This document shows, piece by piece, positions 43,921 to 56,674 of a stretch of 64,000 nt of DNA. The position numbers and the translations under genes are program-made. Origin of the DNA: Pogostemon cablin (lineage: Eukaryota; Streptophyta; Magnoliopsida; Lamiales; Lamiaceae); NCBI GenBank assembly GCA_023678885.1, contig CM042985.1, positions 6,684,985 through 6,748,984 on the forward strand, read 5' to 3'. The notes beneath the pieces were generated by a model. That model searched no databases, had not been told where the DNA came from, and was given only the letters and a program-made list of their open reading frames with translations. How positions within the stretch are numbered: position 1 is the first letter of the stretch; each line of letters begins with the position of its first letter.

Positions 43921-46900
43921 ACCCACCCTTGAATTGTTTGTTTATACAACGTGGAAGGAGACACTCTAAATATAATAACTATCCACCTTATATTATATTT
44001 TTTTTATTTTTTTAAAAAATAAAAATATACGTCCTTATATTAAGTAGTATAAAAAGTCACGACTCTATACCAAGCAACGCTACCATTCACGAGTGTAGGG
44101 AAAGATCTTAATATAAAAATCATATAAACGTAATGAAGTGCAGGTTATACATTTGATCCATCATCTATTCTTAATATGTATAATGCACACTCGCCTTCAA
44201 AACATACTTATATCTATGGTGGAAGTTAATAGGCACCTTCGGAAAGTCACTGGTAGGCTTCAATTGGTTTTAATTTTTTTTTAAAAAAAATTGATTTTGG
44301 ACATGCAAGAATTCAATTAGTTTACCCGATAATTAATTTAATTTGATTTTCTAAACTATTCAAACAACATGCAATTTTTGTTCAACAGTAATTAAAGTTT
44401 TGTAAAAAAAAACTAAAATAAAATTATTACACGATATGACGTGTATGTGACATGCAACACATGTCCAAAATACCTATCACTCCCTCTATCTCATCCTTAT
44501 GGTTACATTTGCTTTTTGCACATAAAATAATGAGTATGGAGTAGTATTTTAATGTGTATTGAGGTGAGAGAAATAATATTTTTTAATATAAAGTGAGTAG
44601 ATGTATTAGTGTGTATGAGTCTATGGAAAGAAAAGTAATTACTTTTATGGGTCTTTATACTAAAAAGGAAAATGTAACCATTAAAATGAAACTCTCAGAC
44701 AAGATATGTAACCATGCTAGACGTAGGGATTATATTAAAACACCATTCTTACCAATGGTGGATACATATATAAAACACATTAGCCATCAACATTTACAAT
44801 AACTATGGAATGAATAAAAATGAAAAGGTGGTTATGGAGGCATTTCATGTTAAATTTTTTAATAAATGTATTTTAATTCGTTCGTTATATAGTCATGTAT
44901 CCATTGAATAAACAAATTAAAATTAAATTGATCTACGCAATATGAATAAGCCAAAAAATTAACCCAGGCAATGCCACGTAATCTCAATAGAACTAACATA
45001 AATTAAATATAAATTATCTACGCAATCATATTTAAAAGTTCGTCTTATTTTTTAATGCATTAATTTTTATTACATGCATAAAAAAACTTGTGGGAGACCG
45101 TTTTACTAAAGTCATAATGTGAGATAAATAAAATGTAATAATACGTTATTATCACTTTTACTATAAAATCTTACAATTATTTTTTTTTATACTATAATTA
45201 ATTATTCATAAAATAGTTCAATATGTGTCCTTGTCACTTTTTATAATTGAGTATAACTTTTCATAATTAATGTTATCATTTTTTATCCGTCTCACATAAT
45301 AACTTACGTGAAATGGTACACACAAAAATTCTCCACTCTATTATAATAATCCTCTTAATATTTTAGCTTTAACTCAAATTCATTTAACTTTTCATAATAA
45401 AAAGTGAAATAAGTATAATAATATATAATTAACTTACAGTACTGACAATATTAAATATGTACTCTAATTTGTGAGATATATTTTAGCTTTTAACACAAAT
45501 TCATTTAATCATAAAATATATATATGGTCAACCTAAGGCCGCATCTCGCAGTTTATTGACGCTAAAAGTTAACCTAATTATTAATTCAATAACTCTAGAA
45601 ACCTTTTTACCTTTAGAAATTATCATTTTATATTATATACTCCCGTCCCAACTTTAACTTCACACTTTTCGTTTTGATCCGTTTAAAATTCAACTTCACA
45701 CTTTCATAAAAGGAAAAAGCAACAAACTAATATCCCTCTAACATACTTTAATTTCAAATTTGACATCACCTTTTTAACACACATAACATACTTTATCATT
45801 TATTTATTACCCAAAAATATCATACTACCCTCAAAAGTAAGTCAAAAAATAACTTTTCTTAAACTCCGTATTTACAGTAAACATAAACTTGAATTTGGGA
45901 CAGATGGAGTATATAAAATCAACAAACTATCAAAAGGAGATGCGATTTTCAAAGTGCATCTGTTTTGGTCTTTAGTGGTGGTTTGGAAAGTTCTTCTTCC
46001 CAAGTCACGAGGTAGAGCTAAAAATTTGTTTTGTTCTATAATTGAATCGTAATTTATAGTTATAGTTACAGTTATGGTACTATGTTGATACAAATAAATA
46101 TATATATATATATATATATATTTATTTGAATAGAAATAAAAATTTCTAATAGTTTTGTGACAATATAATTTTTTTCATCTCCTAAAATAAATAAAAGAGC
46201 ATTTATTTCCAAGATCATTTTAAATATTATATATAAATAACCAAAAAGATATATAGCTAGTTCATTAAAATTTTCATTAAACTATGTTTAAAACAATTAC
46301 TTTTCACTCTCTATATATTTTATTTCAATCTTTACATATTTTTATTATTTTAATTTTTATATTTTTCTTTTTATACGCCCCAAAATGTTAATATACCATA
46401 GGAAACCATTGACTGAAATTATTAATAGCCTAGTGGCTACACTCCAGTTAAGTTGCTCCACTATGCCAGCGCCCACGGGCTTTTTTTGGCCCTTTCTTTT
46501 TAAAACTTTTTTTTTCCATTTTAGCATTAAACTGTTTTAATTCTCCCTTCCCTTTTTTTTATAAATTCTTTTTACCGGTATACTTTCTTTTTCTCCTTTG
46601 TTATTTGATTTTTCTCTTTTATTATTTTTTTAAAAAAATCACTAGTCAAGTTCATTTATATAAATAATACACTTGTTATTTATTTTCATGATTCTTTTAC
46701 TTAAAACGTTCTGAATAAACATTATATGCATGTATTTATATTAGTTTTGATAATAAATTATTTTTAATTTCGTAGTGTATTAGTTACTTAGATCGAATAT
46801 CGATACATAAAAATAGTTAAATTTCAAAGGAAAACGTAACGATACAATTTGTAGTCACCAATTATATATAATAAATAAATAATTTTTTTTTCTACATATC

Positions 46901-47133
46901 TTTCTATTATAAATATTATTTTAAAAGAAAAAATTTACATACCTACCATATATCATCCATCCCACATAGTTTACTGGGATTAAGAAATACATTTTTTTAT
47001 ATGGTAAAATATAAGAAAAAATAGATAAATTTTTTAAAGAGAAAAATAAATAAAGTTATTAAAGAATAATGTATAGATGTAAAAAATATAAATAAAGTTT
47101 TTAATGTGATTTGCATATATGATTAAGATAAAT

Positions 47134-47140
<7 letters not shown>
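43921..47140. other. AT-rich intergenic DNA, no gene seen
   Basis: 44095-44460 matches 60456-60820, 45340-45530 matches 61290-61480, and 45520-46480 matches 62085-62880, each with small indels. 44765-44905 matches 560-710. A weak Stowaway-like left end starts at 44480. No supportable coding region. Confidence 0.6.
45640..45909. mobile_element. Stowaway-like MITE, 270 bp
   Basis: CTCCCGTCCCAACTTTAAC...TTTGGGACAGATGGAG between TA dinucleotides (45638-45639 and 45910-45911). The paralog around 62200 has a different insertion, so the site cannot be checked there. Confidence 0.7.

Positions 47141-47212
<72 letters not shown>
47141..47212. repeat. (AT)n microsatellite
   Basis: About 36 AT units next to the solo LTR. 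Confidence 0.95.
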
Positions 47213-47214
<2 letters not shown>

Positions 47215-47223
47215 TAGAATAGG

Positions 47224-49192
47224 TGATAGGGTTTTATTGCGCACTATAATTAACCCTCAAGTATAAGGATGTCAATTGTAGCAGCAAGTTCCCAAGTTAA
47301 ATTATCGAACCCAAGGGACAGCTAACTATTTATTTTCTAATTATACTAGCTTAATCAGAATAAGGTAACCGATTTTCTAAGAGTTTTGAAGTAATTAACT
47401 AAATTACGAAATATTAAATAACTGAATAATTAAAGGAAATAAAAATAAATCAAGTTCTAATCAAGAGATAAGCGACAGTTCTAAGGTATCAGGTATTGAC
47501 CAATTAATTTGGGTTATTAAACTTACGATTGCTCATTCATACAGTTTCACTGAAAATACACCACATATCCCTGTTATCCCACCGAATATGATTCGATTCA
47601 AAGCTAACAGTATAATCTGGTTTAAATCCTAAGGTGCGCAAATATTACCAAGCCTTATCCCTAGATACTAATCCAGCGAACAACAATACCTCCGGATGGT
47701 AAGTTCGACTAACAAGATATTTTCTGGAATTACTACAAGGTTCTATTCACTTCCTACTTGATTGTCTAATTGCATTGTTCCACTAAACTAATCAAGTATT
47801 TGATTCACCAGTTCATGAAATTAAAGTGCTTATAGCGGAGCTACTCTAATCTCTAACAGATAGACAATACCAATCATGAACGCACACAAGCTAACACAAT
47901 AATCCAAGCATTATAGCGGATGTCATGAATATATTATGAAGACGTTACGAAGCAGATTAACATGTCTTAGTAAAATAAGTAAAATCAAAAGCTCAACTAC
48001 ATAAAATCCCAATCTTTGGTCTAAATCCCCAAATCAATCAAATCAATCCATCAAACCTAGAACTGTATATAAAATTAGCCCATGAGGTCACAAGCAACAC
48101 TCATGGCTAAGCAATTCATACCAAAAATCAAAGTAAAAGAAAGAGAAAGATAGGAATTATGAAACCCTAGTGTAGACGTAGTCTTTCGTTCCTTCTCCGT
48201 CTCTCCAATTGCTCGATTCTCCCTTGATTAGCACTTGGAACCCTCTTGGAAGTGGATGGATGATGAAATCAGGTTGTTAATATGATATGGAGGTGTTGGA
48301 GGTGTGAATTGATGATGGGTTATGGATGGGTTCTCTCCAATTTGTGTCTTGATCTCCCTAATTGTTTCTTGGACTGATGCAGGGCTTTTTCGCGATCAAA
48401 ACTGCTTCAGAATCGCGATTTGAGGGTATATATACACTACTGCATCGAACAGACCCCGTCTGGGCCCTGAACTGGGCCACTCGGCACCTTGCTCGAGCCG
48501 AGCTCATGGCCGAGCGGCCCCCAAACCTGCCGAGCAGCATATGGGTGAAATGAGAACGTCGTTTAAGTTCAGAAGCAACCCAACTCGGCTGGAAATTCGC
48601 ACAAAGTTGGTCCCGCTCGAGCCGAGCGGCCTCCCGAGCTGCGGAGACTGCACTGCGCGACTTCACCGTTTCGAGCATAACTTCTTCATACGGAATCCAA
48701 TTTGGGTGATTTTTGCACTCATGCGATCCTCTCTTCTTTGGATTTCTATCCATTAAAGAAATCCCAGAAAATATAATATTTGAATATGTAAAAAGTCATG
48801 TAAAGTGGCCGCTCGGTACAACATGCGCAACGTTAGCACTTTGATCATAACTTTCTCGTTTGGAATCCAATTGGGGTGTTCTTTACGTCAAAACGACCCT
48901 CTCTTCTGTGGCTTTCCAACCATATATCATATGATCAATTTGGACTTCTATAAGAATACAGAAATTTATGCAACATGAACTGTATTTTTCAGCATTCCTT
49001 CTCACTTTCACTCCTCATTCCAACTTTGAACTTTTGATCATGTTTTACCCTTCAAAACTCAACAAAACACCTTAGTAGCATCTTAATTATGCAAGATATG
49101 AAAACCATGCCATTCTATACAAAATCATGGCCACATTCTATCAAAAACGGTGTAATGTGAGACCTAAAATACGTGAAATTCCACTCTCAACA
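47224..49192 (-). mobile_element. Athila-like solo LTR, inverted
   Basis: 1969 bp. On the minus strand it starts TGTTGAGAGTGG and ends CCTATCA. It is flanked by 5-bp duplications ATAGG at 47219-47223 and 49193-49197. The end region (aacccaaggga..., caattgacatcc on the minus strand) resembles the U5 end of the Athila LTR at 7790-7883. No internal region exists, so it arose by recombination between two LTRs. The U3 side (48470-48670) carries GCTCGGC/GCCGAGC inverted modules. Confidence 0.88.
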
Positions 49193-49402
49193 ATAGGCCA
49201 GTCTTATTTTTTTTCTCTTCCCTCTTTCCTCACAGTACCTATCGCTTCCTCCATTTCTCACTCCCATCACCATCGCCCTTCGCTTCTTCTCCGCGGCCGT
49301 CGTCGTCACCTTCTCTTCTCTTTCTTCCCCACATCGCTGCCATCGAAATCGACCAACTCGGCATTCCGTACAGCGAAGTGATGTTTTCTTGCGATAGGTT
49401 TG

Positions 49403-49615
49403 ACATGCGAAATAGAGGAGGAGTTCTGAAATCTAGAGAAAGATTCGAAAGAATTGAAGGCCTTCCTCATGGATTTGGCCAACAAGTCCAGTGAGGAGGA
49501 ATACGTGACAGAGATCGAGACCGAGCAAAGAGGACTAATCTATGAGGTGGAGGATGCCATTGAATCTTGATTGATCGAAGCAGATGTAGCCAGGAGCAAG
49601 AACAAATATTGATGC
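49403..49615 (+). pseudogene. NLR coiled-coil domain fragment
   Basis: A frame with interruptions reads ELKAFLMDLANKSSEEEY, VTEIETEQRGLIYEVEDAIE and, after a TGA, LIEADVARSKNKY. This resembles the N-terminal coiled coil of RPP13/ZAR1-type plant immune receptors, where the YEVEDAID-type motif is conserved. In-frame stops are present, and no NB-ARC or LRR sequence follows. It is a short relic of a CC-NLR gene beside the solo LTR. Call based on motif memory only. Confidence 0.5.
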
Positions 49616-50916
49616 ACTTAGAATTAATTATTCTCCTCATCTGTTGTTCTACATTCTTTTGCAATTTTTTATGCAAATATTGGTTTTCTTGAATAGCTTG
49701 ATAAAGGTACTCATGTGTTTTAAGTTTAAATTGGGTATTATGGACTCTCCTTGTTCGCACAGCTCCACCAAAATTGCTTGTTAAAATTTTTTTTATACAG
49801 TTGATTGGTATTTTTTTTAAATGGATTCTTGGGGATTGTTGATCTTGCTGCACGCATTTGGGTTTCGTAAAATTTTGTGTGATGAGAGAGAAAGAGAGTT
49901 GCAAAAATAAATTATCGTAAAGAGATGGAAGTTTAATTTATCGTTTCTGAATTGGACACCAAATTTTTTTGGTTAAGTGATTACATGAAGTTATTGCTTA
50001 GCGTTAGTTTACCAATATCAGTTTAATTTTGTGTTTAAATTTTTGTTGTTAGATTCAAGAGATTACTTTTTTCTGTTTATTAGGTTACTCTTGGTAATAA
50101 ATTGGGTTATGATGAATAAGTTTTTGGATTACCCTTCATATTGATTTGTTAATAGTCTAATATGTTTCGTCAACAACTTTTTAGGTTATTCTTTTTTTTA
50201 AATTTAGGTCACTCTTTATAATGAATTAGACTAATATAAACAAGATTTTGGATTACTTTCTAGGTTACTCTTTTTTTGAATTTGGGCTACTCTTTATAAT
50301 TAAATAGGTTACTATGAACAAGCTTTTATATTACTTTTATGTTTATTTGTTTATGTTGTAAATAAGATTACTTATTTATATTAATTAGGTTACTCTTTGT
50401 AATAAATTAGATTACTCTTTAAAATAAATTGAATTACTTTTGATTTGAGATTCTAATTTTCTTTAAAAAAATAAAGGGCACAATAACAAAAGAATAAAAG
50501 AAGGAAAATTGAATTACAGTAAACTCATAAAGATAATGATTAGAAAGCAAATGTTTGTGTGTGTAATTTTCATAGAAGAAAAAATAACAATTAATTAATT
50601 CAAATAGTAGCAAGAGTGTGAACAGACATGAAGGAGAGATAAAGTGAAAATAAAAAGAGGTATATCAATGAATTGGTTTGAAAAGACATAAAGTGTGTTG
50701 GAGTCTCAACTTAAAAGGATTGGAAGAGAGACACGTGCTAAGGGAAAGTGGGTGGGGATCGGATTGCAACTTAAAAGAGACACGCGACGAGAGAGAGGGG
50801 ATGGGGAGGGGATGGGGACCAGATTTTAAGATGAGAGAGGAAATTTAACCCATTGCATGTATACACAATCCGGTTCCATGAATATTTCATGGAACTGGTT
50901 CCACTCTAGTCTCTCC

Positions 50917-50958
<42 letters not shown>

Positions 50959-51413
50959 TACTCTTCTCATCACGTACGCATCATATACTTTTAATTTAAA
51001 AAAATAGAGAGATGGGATTATTTGTGAGACAGATCGATCCATCACTATATTATGCTTATTGTATAAATAAAGTATACTAATTTGTATTTAAAATATGTTA
51101 ATAGTAAATTATACTCCCTCCGTCCGATTCTAAGGTATTCATTTACTTTTTGCACGTAGATTAAAGAGTATTATTATTATATGTAAAGTGGAAAACTGTA
51201 TTAAAGAGAATTGATGGGCCATATTATGTACTTTTTTTACTAAGTAGGAGAAATAAATACTTTGAAGTGGACGCCCAAAATAATATTATGACATGCTAAA
51301 ATTATACTTTAATATATAATGTAACATATTTTAACAACCATTAAACATTTTATCTAAATTATAACACATTTTATCTAAACTGTAACACGTTTCATAAAGA
51401 CTTTGTCTTTAAG

Positions 51414-51465
<52 letters not shown>

Positions 51466-52015
51466 GAAAAAAATAGACAATGACAACTTTCTTCAATTTA
51501 AAAATCAAACTTAATTTATTATATTAAAAAGTTTATCACATTGCAATTTAAAATTAAATTATATTAACCTTAAAATCGTGTAATTAAATCGATCATGCAT
51601 ATTCATATATAAATTAATTTTCTTTTTTCACGTTTTAATAGAATTAAGTTGATATTATTAAGTGCATAAATGAGAGTATAACATTTTGATGTAAAGAGTA
51701 AATTTATTTAATTAATGAAAGTATAATTCTCCATTGAAAGTATCAATTAAAATATGAATAGTATAAATTTTTTATTTAAATAAATTAATTTTTATCTTAA
51801 AAAATTAAGAATATAAATTCTTATACTAAGGATAACATTTAATATTAAATTATGAAGTACAACTTTTAAGAAAACATGAAACTTGGGGGCACTTAGCGAT
51901 CTAAATTGGAAGAAAATTAAAAAATCGAATATTTTTATATTTTTATATTTCTAAATATGATTTTATTATAATTTTTTATTCATCCTCTTAATTAAAATTA
52001 ATAAAGGCTAAAACT
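49616..52015. other. Intergenic DNA with degenerate tandem repeats
   Basis: 50080-50440 is a degenerate tandem array of 'aggttactctttataataaatta' units. 50740-50930 is G/GA-rich and contains the hairpin GTTCCATGAA-tat-TTCATGGAAC (50873-50895). An (AT)n run occupies 50932-50957, and (AAT)n passing into (ATT)n lies at 51416-51464. A Stowaway-like element at about 51115-51290 interrupts an older GTGAGAC-type MITE (51020-51420). No gene. Confidence 0.6.
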
Positions 52016-52582
52016 CATGGTGATCACTAACATTTTGATGGAGCCATGGATTATCAGTAAAAATGGTAACGCTCTTTCCGTCCAGCATTAACGCAGCATC
52101 AAGCCTTTCAATTAATCTCTTGATTCACCAGTTGATCGTTCCCACTCAAACCCTTGCTCAATTCAAACGCCAACCCATCATTCATATCGCAAATTGCCAC
52201 ACCAACACCACCCACCATTCCCTCCGCCAAACCCTTGACATAAACCCTAAATCTCAAACGGTCGACTCAAATCATCCCCATTTTCATTCCATTCCTCATC
52301 GGGAACATTCAGAATCTCGCAGGCTAAGGCGCGATCGTGGATTTGACAGCGGAGGTCGAGGCGCAAGCATTCGGCCTCTACCTCGGTGGTATAGTGGTGG
52401 AGAAGTTCATGTTCGTAGTTGGCCTGAATGTCCAACAAGGTGGAGGCGAGAACGGCGTCGCAGGGGACATTGGTGGAGGGAAGGGCGGCGCCGTCGAGAA
52501 GAGAGGCGGCGAGGGCTTCTTGAAGCTGCAGATCATATGCTAAATCAGAGTCGGGTTCCACTTCCATTCTCAAATTGTGCAT
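52016..52582 (-). pseudogene. RNase H/RBR-type E3 ligase 5' fragment
   Basis: From ATG 52582 on the minus strand: DLAYDLQLQEALAASLLDG, later LDLRCQIHDRALACEILNVP and DEEWNENGDDLSRPF. Plant RBR (ARI-like) ubiquitin ligases with an RNase H-like insert begin this way. The frame then stops at 52247. Shifted by one frame, FRVYVKGLAEGMVGGVGVAI and KSVTIFTDNPWLHQNV continue the RNase H-like domain down to about 52016, with another stop inside. RING1, IBR and RING2 are missing. The family transfers ubiquitin through a RING2 cysteine; this copy cannot. Confidence 0.6.
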
Positions 52583-55180
52583 TAATTTATGCCTACTATT
52601 CCTTAAAATTCATATTTTATACTACCAATTTTGAAAAATAAATGGTGATCGTTTTTTTTTTTTAAGGTACATAGGGAAATAGATAGTTATTAATATCCAA
52701 ATTAATTTTGATATTTTAATCCTTTTTCATTAATTGTTTAAAGAAAATGTAATTTGTGATATATATACTCAAATTCTCTCACTTTTAGAAATCATATCCT
52801 AATGAATAAAAATAGGCTAATTACATGAAAATCTCAGTCTTTTCTTGGATAGCAAATTAATCTAAACGAGTAATATTTTATAAAAAGTTTATCACCTTTT
52901 GAAGTATGTTACAAATTAGCAATCAAGACTGTTGGATCGTTGATGATTGACTTTTGCCATATCGGCATCTTTATATTTATTGCATGAAGAATCACAATTT
53001 GTGCTTAATTTGCGATTTAATTTTAATCTTTAAAATTTTATAAAAAAACATTAAATTATACTTTTTATTAAAATATTGCACCCATTTAATAAAATTAAAT
53101 ATTTTATTTTTTAATTTTAAAATTTTATTATGTTGAATAAAAAATTCTAACATAAGACTCCCTGCATCCCACCCAAATGGTTATTTTTTTTTACACACGT
53201 GGATTAAGAAGTTATTATTATTTAATGCTTATTAAGTAGTTATATATATTAGTGAAAGAGTGGAACTCATATATTTAATTGTATTAGTGGGTGTATGTGT
53301 GTATACTACATGTGTAAAAAAGAAAAGTAGATTTGGATGGGACGGAGAGAGTATTGATTTAATTTAAAAAATATTGTAACATACCTTTGAGGTGGTGGAC
53401 TTTTTATGTGATCCAATTTGATAAAATAAAAAAATGTAAACGTAACTTAGGATAAATTAACTTTAATGCGGGGGAGTATAGATTTAGAGAATACTCCTTC
53501 CCTCTGGATTATATCGGGCATCCAATTTCCTATTATTACATTTTAATGTTATTAGTGTTACATTTTTCATTAAATGTATTAGATGAGTGATAGTGTGAGG
53601 AAAATCTAGAATGGGATGTACACGAATGTGTGAGGGAAATCTAGAATAGGTTGTCTTGTTTTACATTTTAATATTATATTTGGTATTGCACGATACATAT
53701 ATGTGAGGAAAACCTAGAATAGTATGTCCTGCTACGTAAAATTTAGAATGAGACATCCTACTCCGTTTTGTGTTACTATCTCTTGTTATATAACTGAAAT
53801 ATTCTATGTTACATCCGTCGGTAACAACATTAAGATAAATGGCATGTAATCTCAACTTTACTTTTTTTTTTTCTAAGGTTGATATTTTTCTTTCCTTATA
53901 GAAAAAGTTTAAACTTTTCTATTTTAAGGTTATATTTTTCCTTTTGCTATAGAAAAATATCAACATTTCTTTTCATACCATACCAAAAACTCAAAAATAA
54001 ACATATATTAGTATATTTTCAAACTCAAAATTATATTAATATTGTGGGTGAGTTTTAAGAATTTATTTATTAATTTTTTTGTTTGGGTCCATCTAAAACT
54101 ATTAAAATGGGATATCAAAATGATATGTTATTATTTGGTATGATAGGAGAATATACTTCTTTTATCTACTCTTCCCGTATTTATTTGTAGTGGGTAGTTG
54201 TATTAGTGAGAGTGTAGACCCCATATTTTAATTGTATTAGAGAGGGTGTGTGGATCTCATATGTGTAAAAAAAAGAGCGGATAATTGTATTAGTGGGAGT
54301 GTGGACCCCATATTTCAATTGTATTAGTGAGTTATATTAGTGGGAGTGTAGACCCCATATTCAATTATATTAGAGGGGGTATGTGATCCTATGTGTGTAA
54401 AAAAGAAAATAAACCTTTTGAAAGATACCGAATAAAATGAATAAAATGGAAAAAAAAAACCCTGCAGAGGAGTATTTTCTACCATAAAAATGTTAGGGTA
54501 AAATATAATAGAATTGGGAATGTAATAGGCAATCCTAATCTCATCACTTTAAATATTGAATCTGATCATGATAAATTTTGAAGTTAAATGATTGATTTGA
54601 TATCTCTAATTTAGTTTTTTTAAGAGAAAAACTAAAATAAAAGGTATGAAATTTATTATTATATGGATTTTTTTTAACGAGTTATAAATTAATTTTGCCG
54701 ATTGAAAGATGATTTGTGTGACAGGACGAGTCCCAGATTGGTACAGCGTATGTCATAAAATTAATTTATTCAAAAATTCTCTTGTGAGACGCTACACATG
54801 TAATATAGTTTATGAGACATATTAAAATACGTTTATTATATAAATAAAGTATGCTTAATGATGGTTAAAGTATACTTCCTCCGTCCCATAATACTTTTCA
54901 CGTTTACTGTTCCACGTTGTTTAAGAAAATGTGTACTTTTTGACAAACTTTATTGACTTTGGAGGGTATTGTGGTATTTTTAGATAATAAAAAAGTATAA
55001 AATAATGATATAGCTTACTAGACATGTTAAAATTTGTTTTGTATATGTACGTATAATTAGGAGAAAAAATCGGTGATTTAATTATGATTTCTAAGAATTG
55101 TAGATAATTTTGTTGAGGAATAATTAATCGAAACTGTATTAATAGGTGAGTTGAGGAATTGAAGTTAGCGTGATTGAGTG
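52583..55180. other. AT-rich intergenic DNA with MITE pieces
   Basis: A Stowaway-like element lies at 53158-53351, and a further left end near 53500. Repeats of 'gtattagtgggagtgtggaccccatattt' occur at 54190-54360. A GTGAGAC-type MITE (from 54777) is cut by the left half of the 22828-type Stowaway (54873-55015). From about 55025 the DNA matches the KIB1-like upstream region. No gene. Confidence 0.55.
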
Positions 55181-56301
55181 ATGAGTTCCTGTATTGGTAT
55201 AATCTCGGCGGCGGGATGGCGGGTTCCGGCGGCGAGATGTACAGGCAATACTGAGAGTAGTCCTCGGTTGCCGTGGCTGATGCTGCCGCCATCGAGCGGC
55301 GGCAATTACAAGTTGTACAGCGTTGCAGAGGAGAAAGTGATGAGCATCGACAAGAGAGGAGGCGGCAGAGGCAGAGCATCACCGTCATCGGATCTGGTGG
55401 GGTCGTCAAACGGATGGCTAGCTCATTTGAATAGGGACTGCGACTGCGAGTTGTTTGTGTTGGATCCTGTGTCGGGTAGAGAGATAATTTTCCCTCGGAT
55501 CGACGCTGTCGACGGGGGGCCCGCGATCGTGAGGAAATTAATCATGTTGCGGAAACTTTCTGGCCTTCTGCCGGAGTCCAGGCGCTTCGGACAGCTCGTG
55601 GACTACGATAGGCGATCTGTCTTACGCCGACAAGGACGGGAACGAGTGGGCAAGGCAATACCAGGAGATGACATATTCGGCCTCGCGCAATCTCTTCTTC
55701 TGCATCACCCACAACCGAGACTTAGAGGCGTGGGATCTCTCCGGATCTGATGATCCGAGGTTGGTTTGGGGGGCCAACCTGAATGATCTTGAGACAAAGA
55801 TGATAACTAGGGAGGAGGGGGTGCAATTCGAGAGATACGTGGTGTACGCAGAGGAGTGGGATCAACTGTACGTTGTGTGGCGGCATGTGATGGAGGCAGT
55901 AGATGAGGAGGGGTCATACGTGGAGGATGGGTATGATGCTTGTGATCAGGATGAGGATGATAAGCATCCTTACAAGACTATTGATTTCGATGTTATGAGG
56001 GTACATTGGGAGGAGGAAAGGGCGAGTCACTGTCACGGAACACTCGATGGTCTCTCTATGTTCCTGGGAATAAACCACTCCATGGCCATGCCACTTGCCC
56101 GACTCTATCTATTACACCGACCCGGTTACATATACCCCGCTCCCTCATTTTGTAGACGGCTGTAAATACGGCGGCCACGACATCGGAGTCTTCCACTATC
56201 CACTCAAGACCATCTCACCCTGCTACTATCCATGTGACATCAAAAACTTGAAAAAGATTTTCCCTACACCTTTCTGGTTCACCCCTAATGCCCTTAGATA
56301 A
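55181..56301 (+). pseudogene. KIB1-like/DUF295 copy B, two frameshifting deletions
   Basis: ATG 55181 aligns with the start of the intact copy at 58174. The first frame covers the N-terminus (PRLPWLMLP, KLYSVAEEKV, GSSNGWLAHLN, ELFVLDPVSGREI). Near 55542 about 50 nt are missing relative to the intact gene, and the frame shifts. The middle part (MTYSASRNLFFCITH to HGTLDGLSMFLGINHSMA) is in a second frame. A short deletion near 56084 shifts it again, and the C-terminus (DSIYYTDPVTYTPLPHF, GGHDIGVFHYPLKTISP) is in a third. The upstream 150 bp also match the intact gene. A dead tandem paralog. Confidence 0.93.
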
Positions 56302-56324
56302 TCACTTATTTTATTATGCTATTT

Positions 56325-56428
56325 ATGGAGGACGTCTTCTATATCTTCTCTCCCTCTTTCCACTGATGATGTATCCATGGAGGACGTCTTCTATATCTTC
56401 TCTCCCTCTTTCCACTGATGATGTATCC
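56325..56428. repeat. 52-bp tandem duplication
   Basis: Two perfect copies (56325-56376 and 56377-56428) of a unit starting atggaggacgtcttctatat, just downstream of copy B. Confidence 0.95.
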
Positions 56429-56674
56429 ATTCAGCACTCCGGGTGTAACTTGTCCATTCAGTTTTGGAAGAATTCAGTAGTTTCTTGCATAATTGACATT
56501 TCGTGCTGTAATTTGTTAGGTAATCAACTGAATATTTAACCTAATTGAAATATAAGTGTTGACCACACCATATACAGTTACGTAAAAGGAAGTTCCATTC
56601 ATATGGTTGCTCATTTTAAAGGTCAAAACTGGTTGCATGATGCATGCTAGAGCGCTGAGAGAAAAGATACATAC

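Noticed and set aside
48358..48756. Open frames on both strands in the solo LTR
   Set aside because: They lie in the GC-rich U3 part of an LTR defined by target duplications, and they show no protein family features.
52063..52641. 192-codon plus-strand open frame
   Set aside because: The opposite strand carries the recognisable RBR ligase motifs; the plus frame is its shadow.
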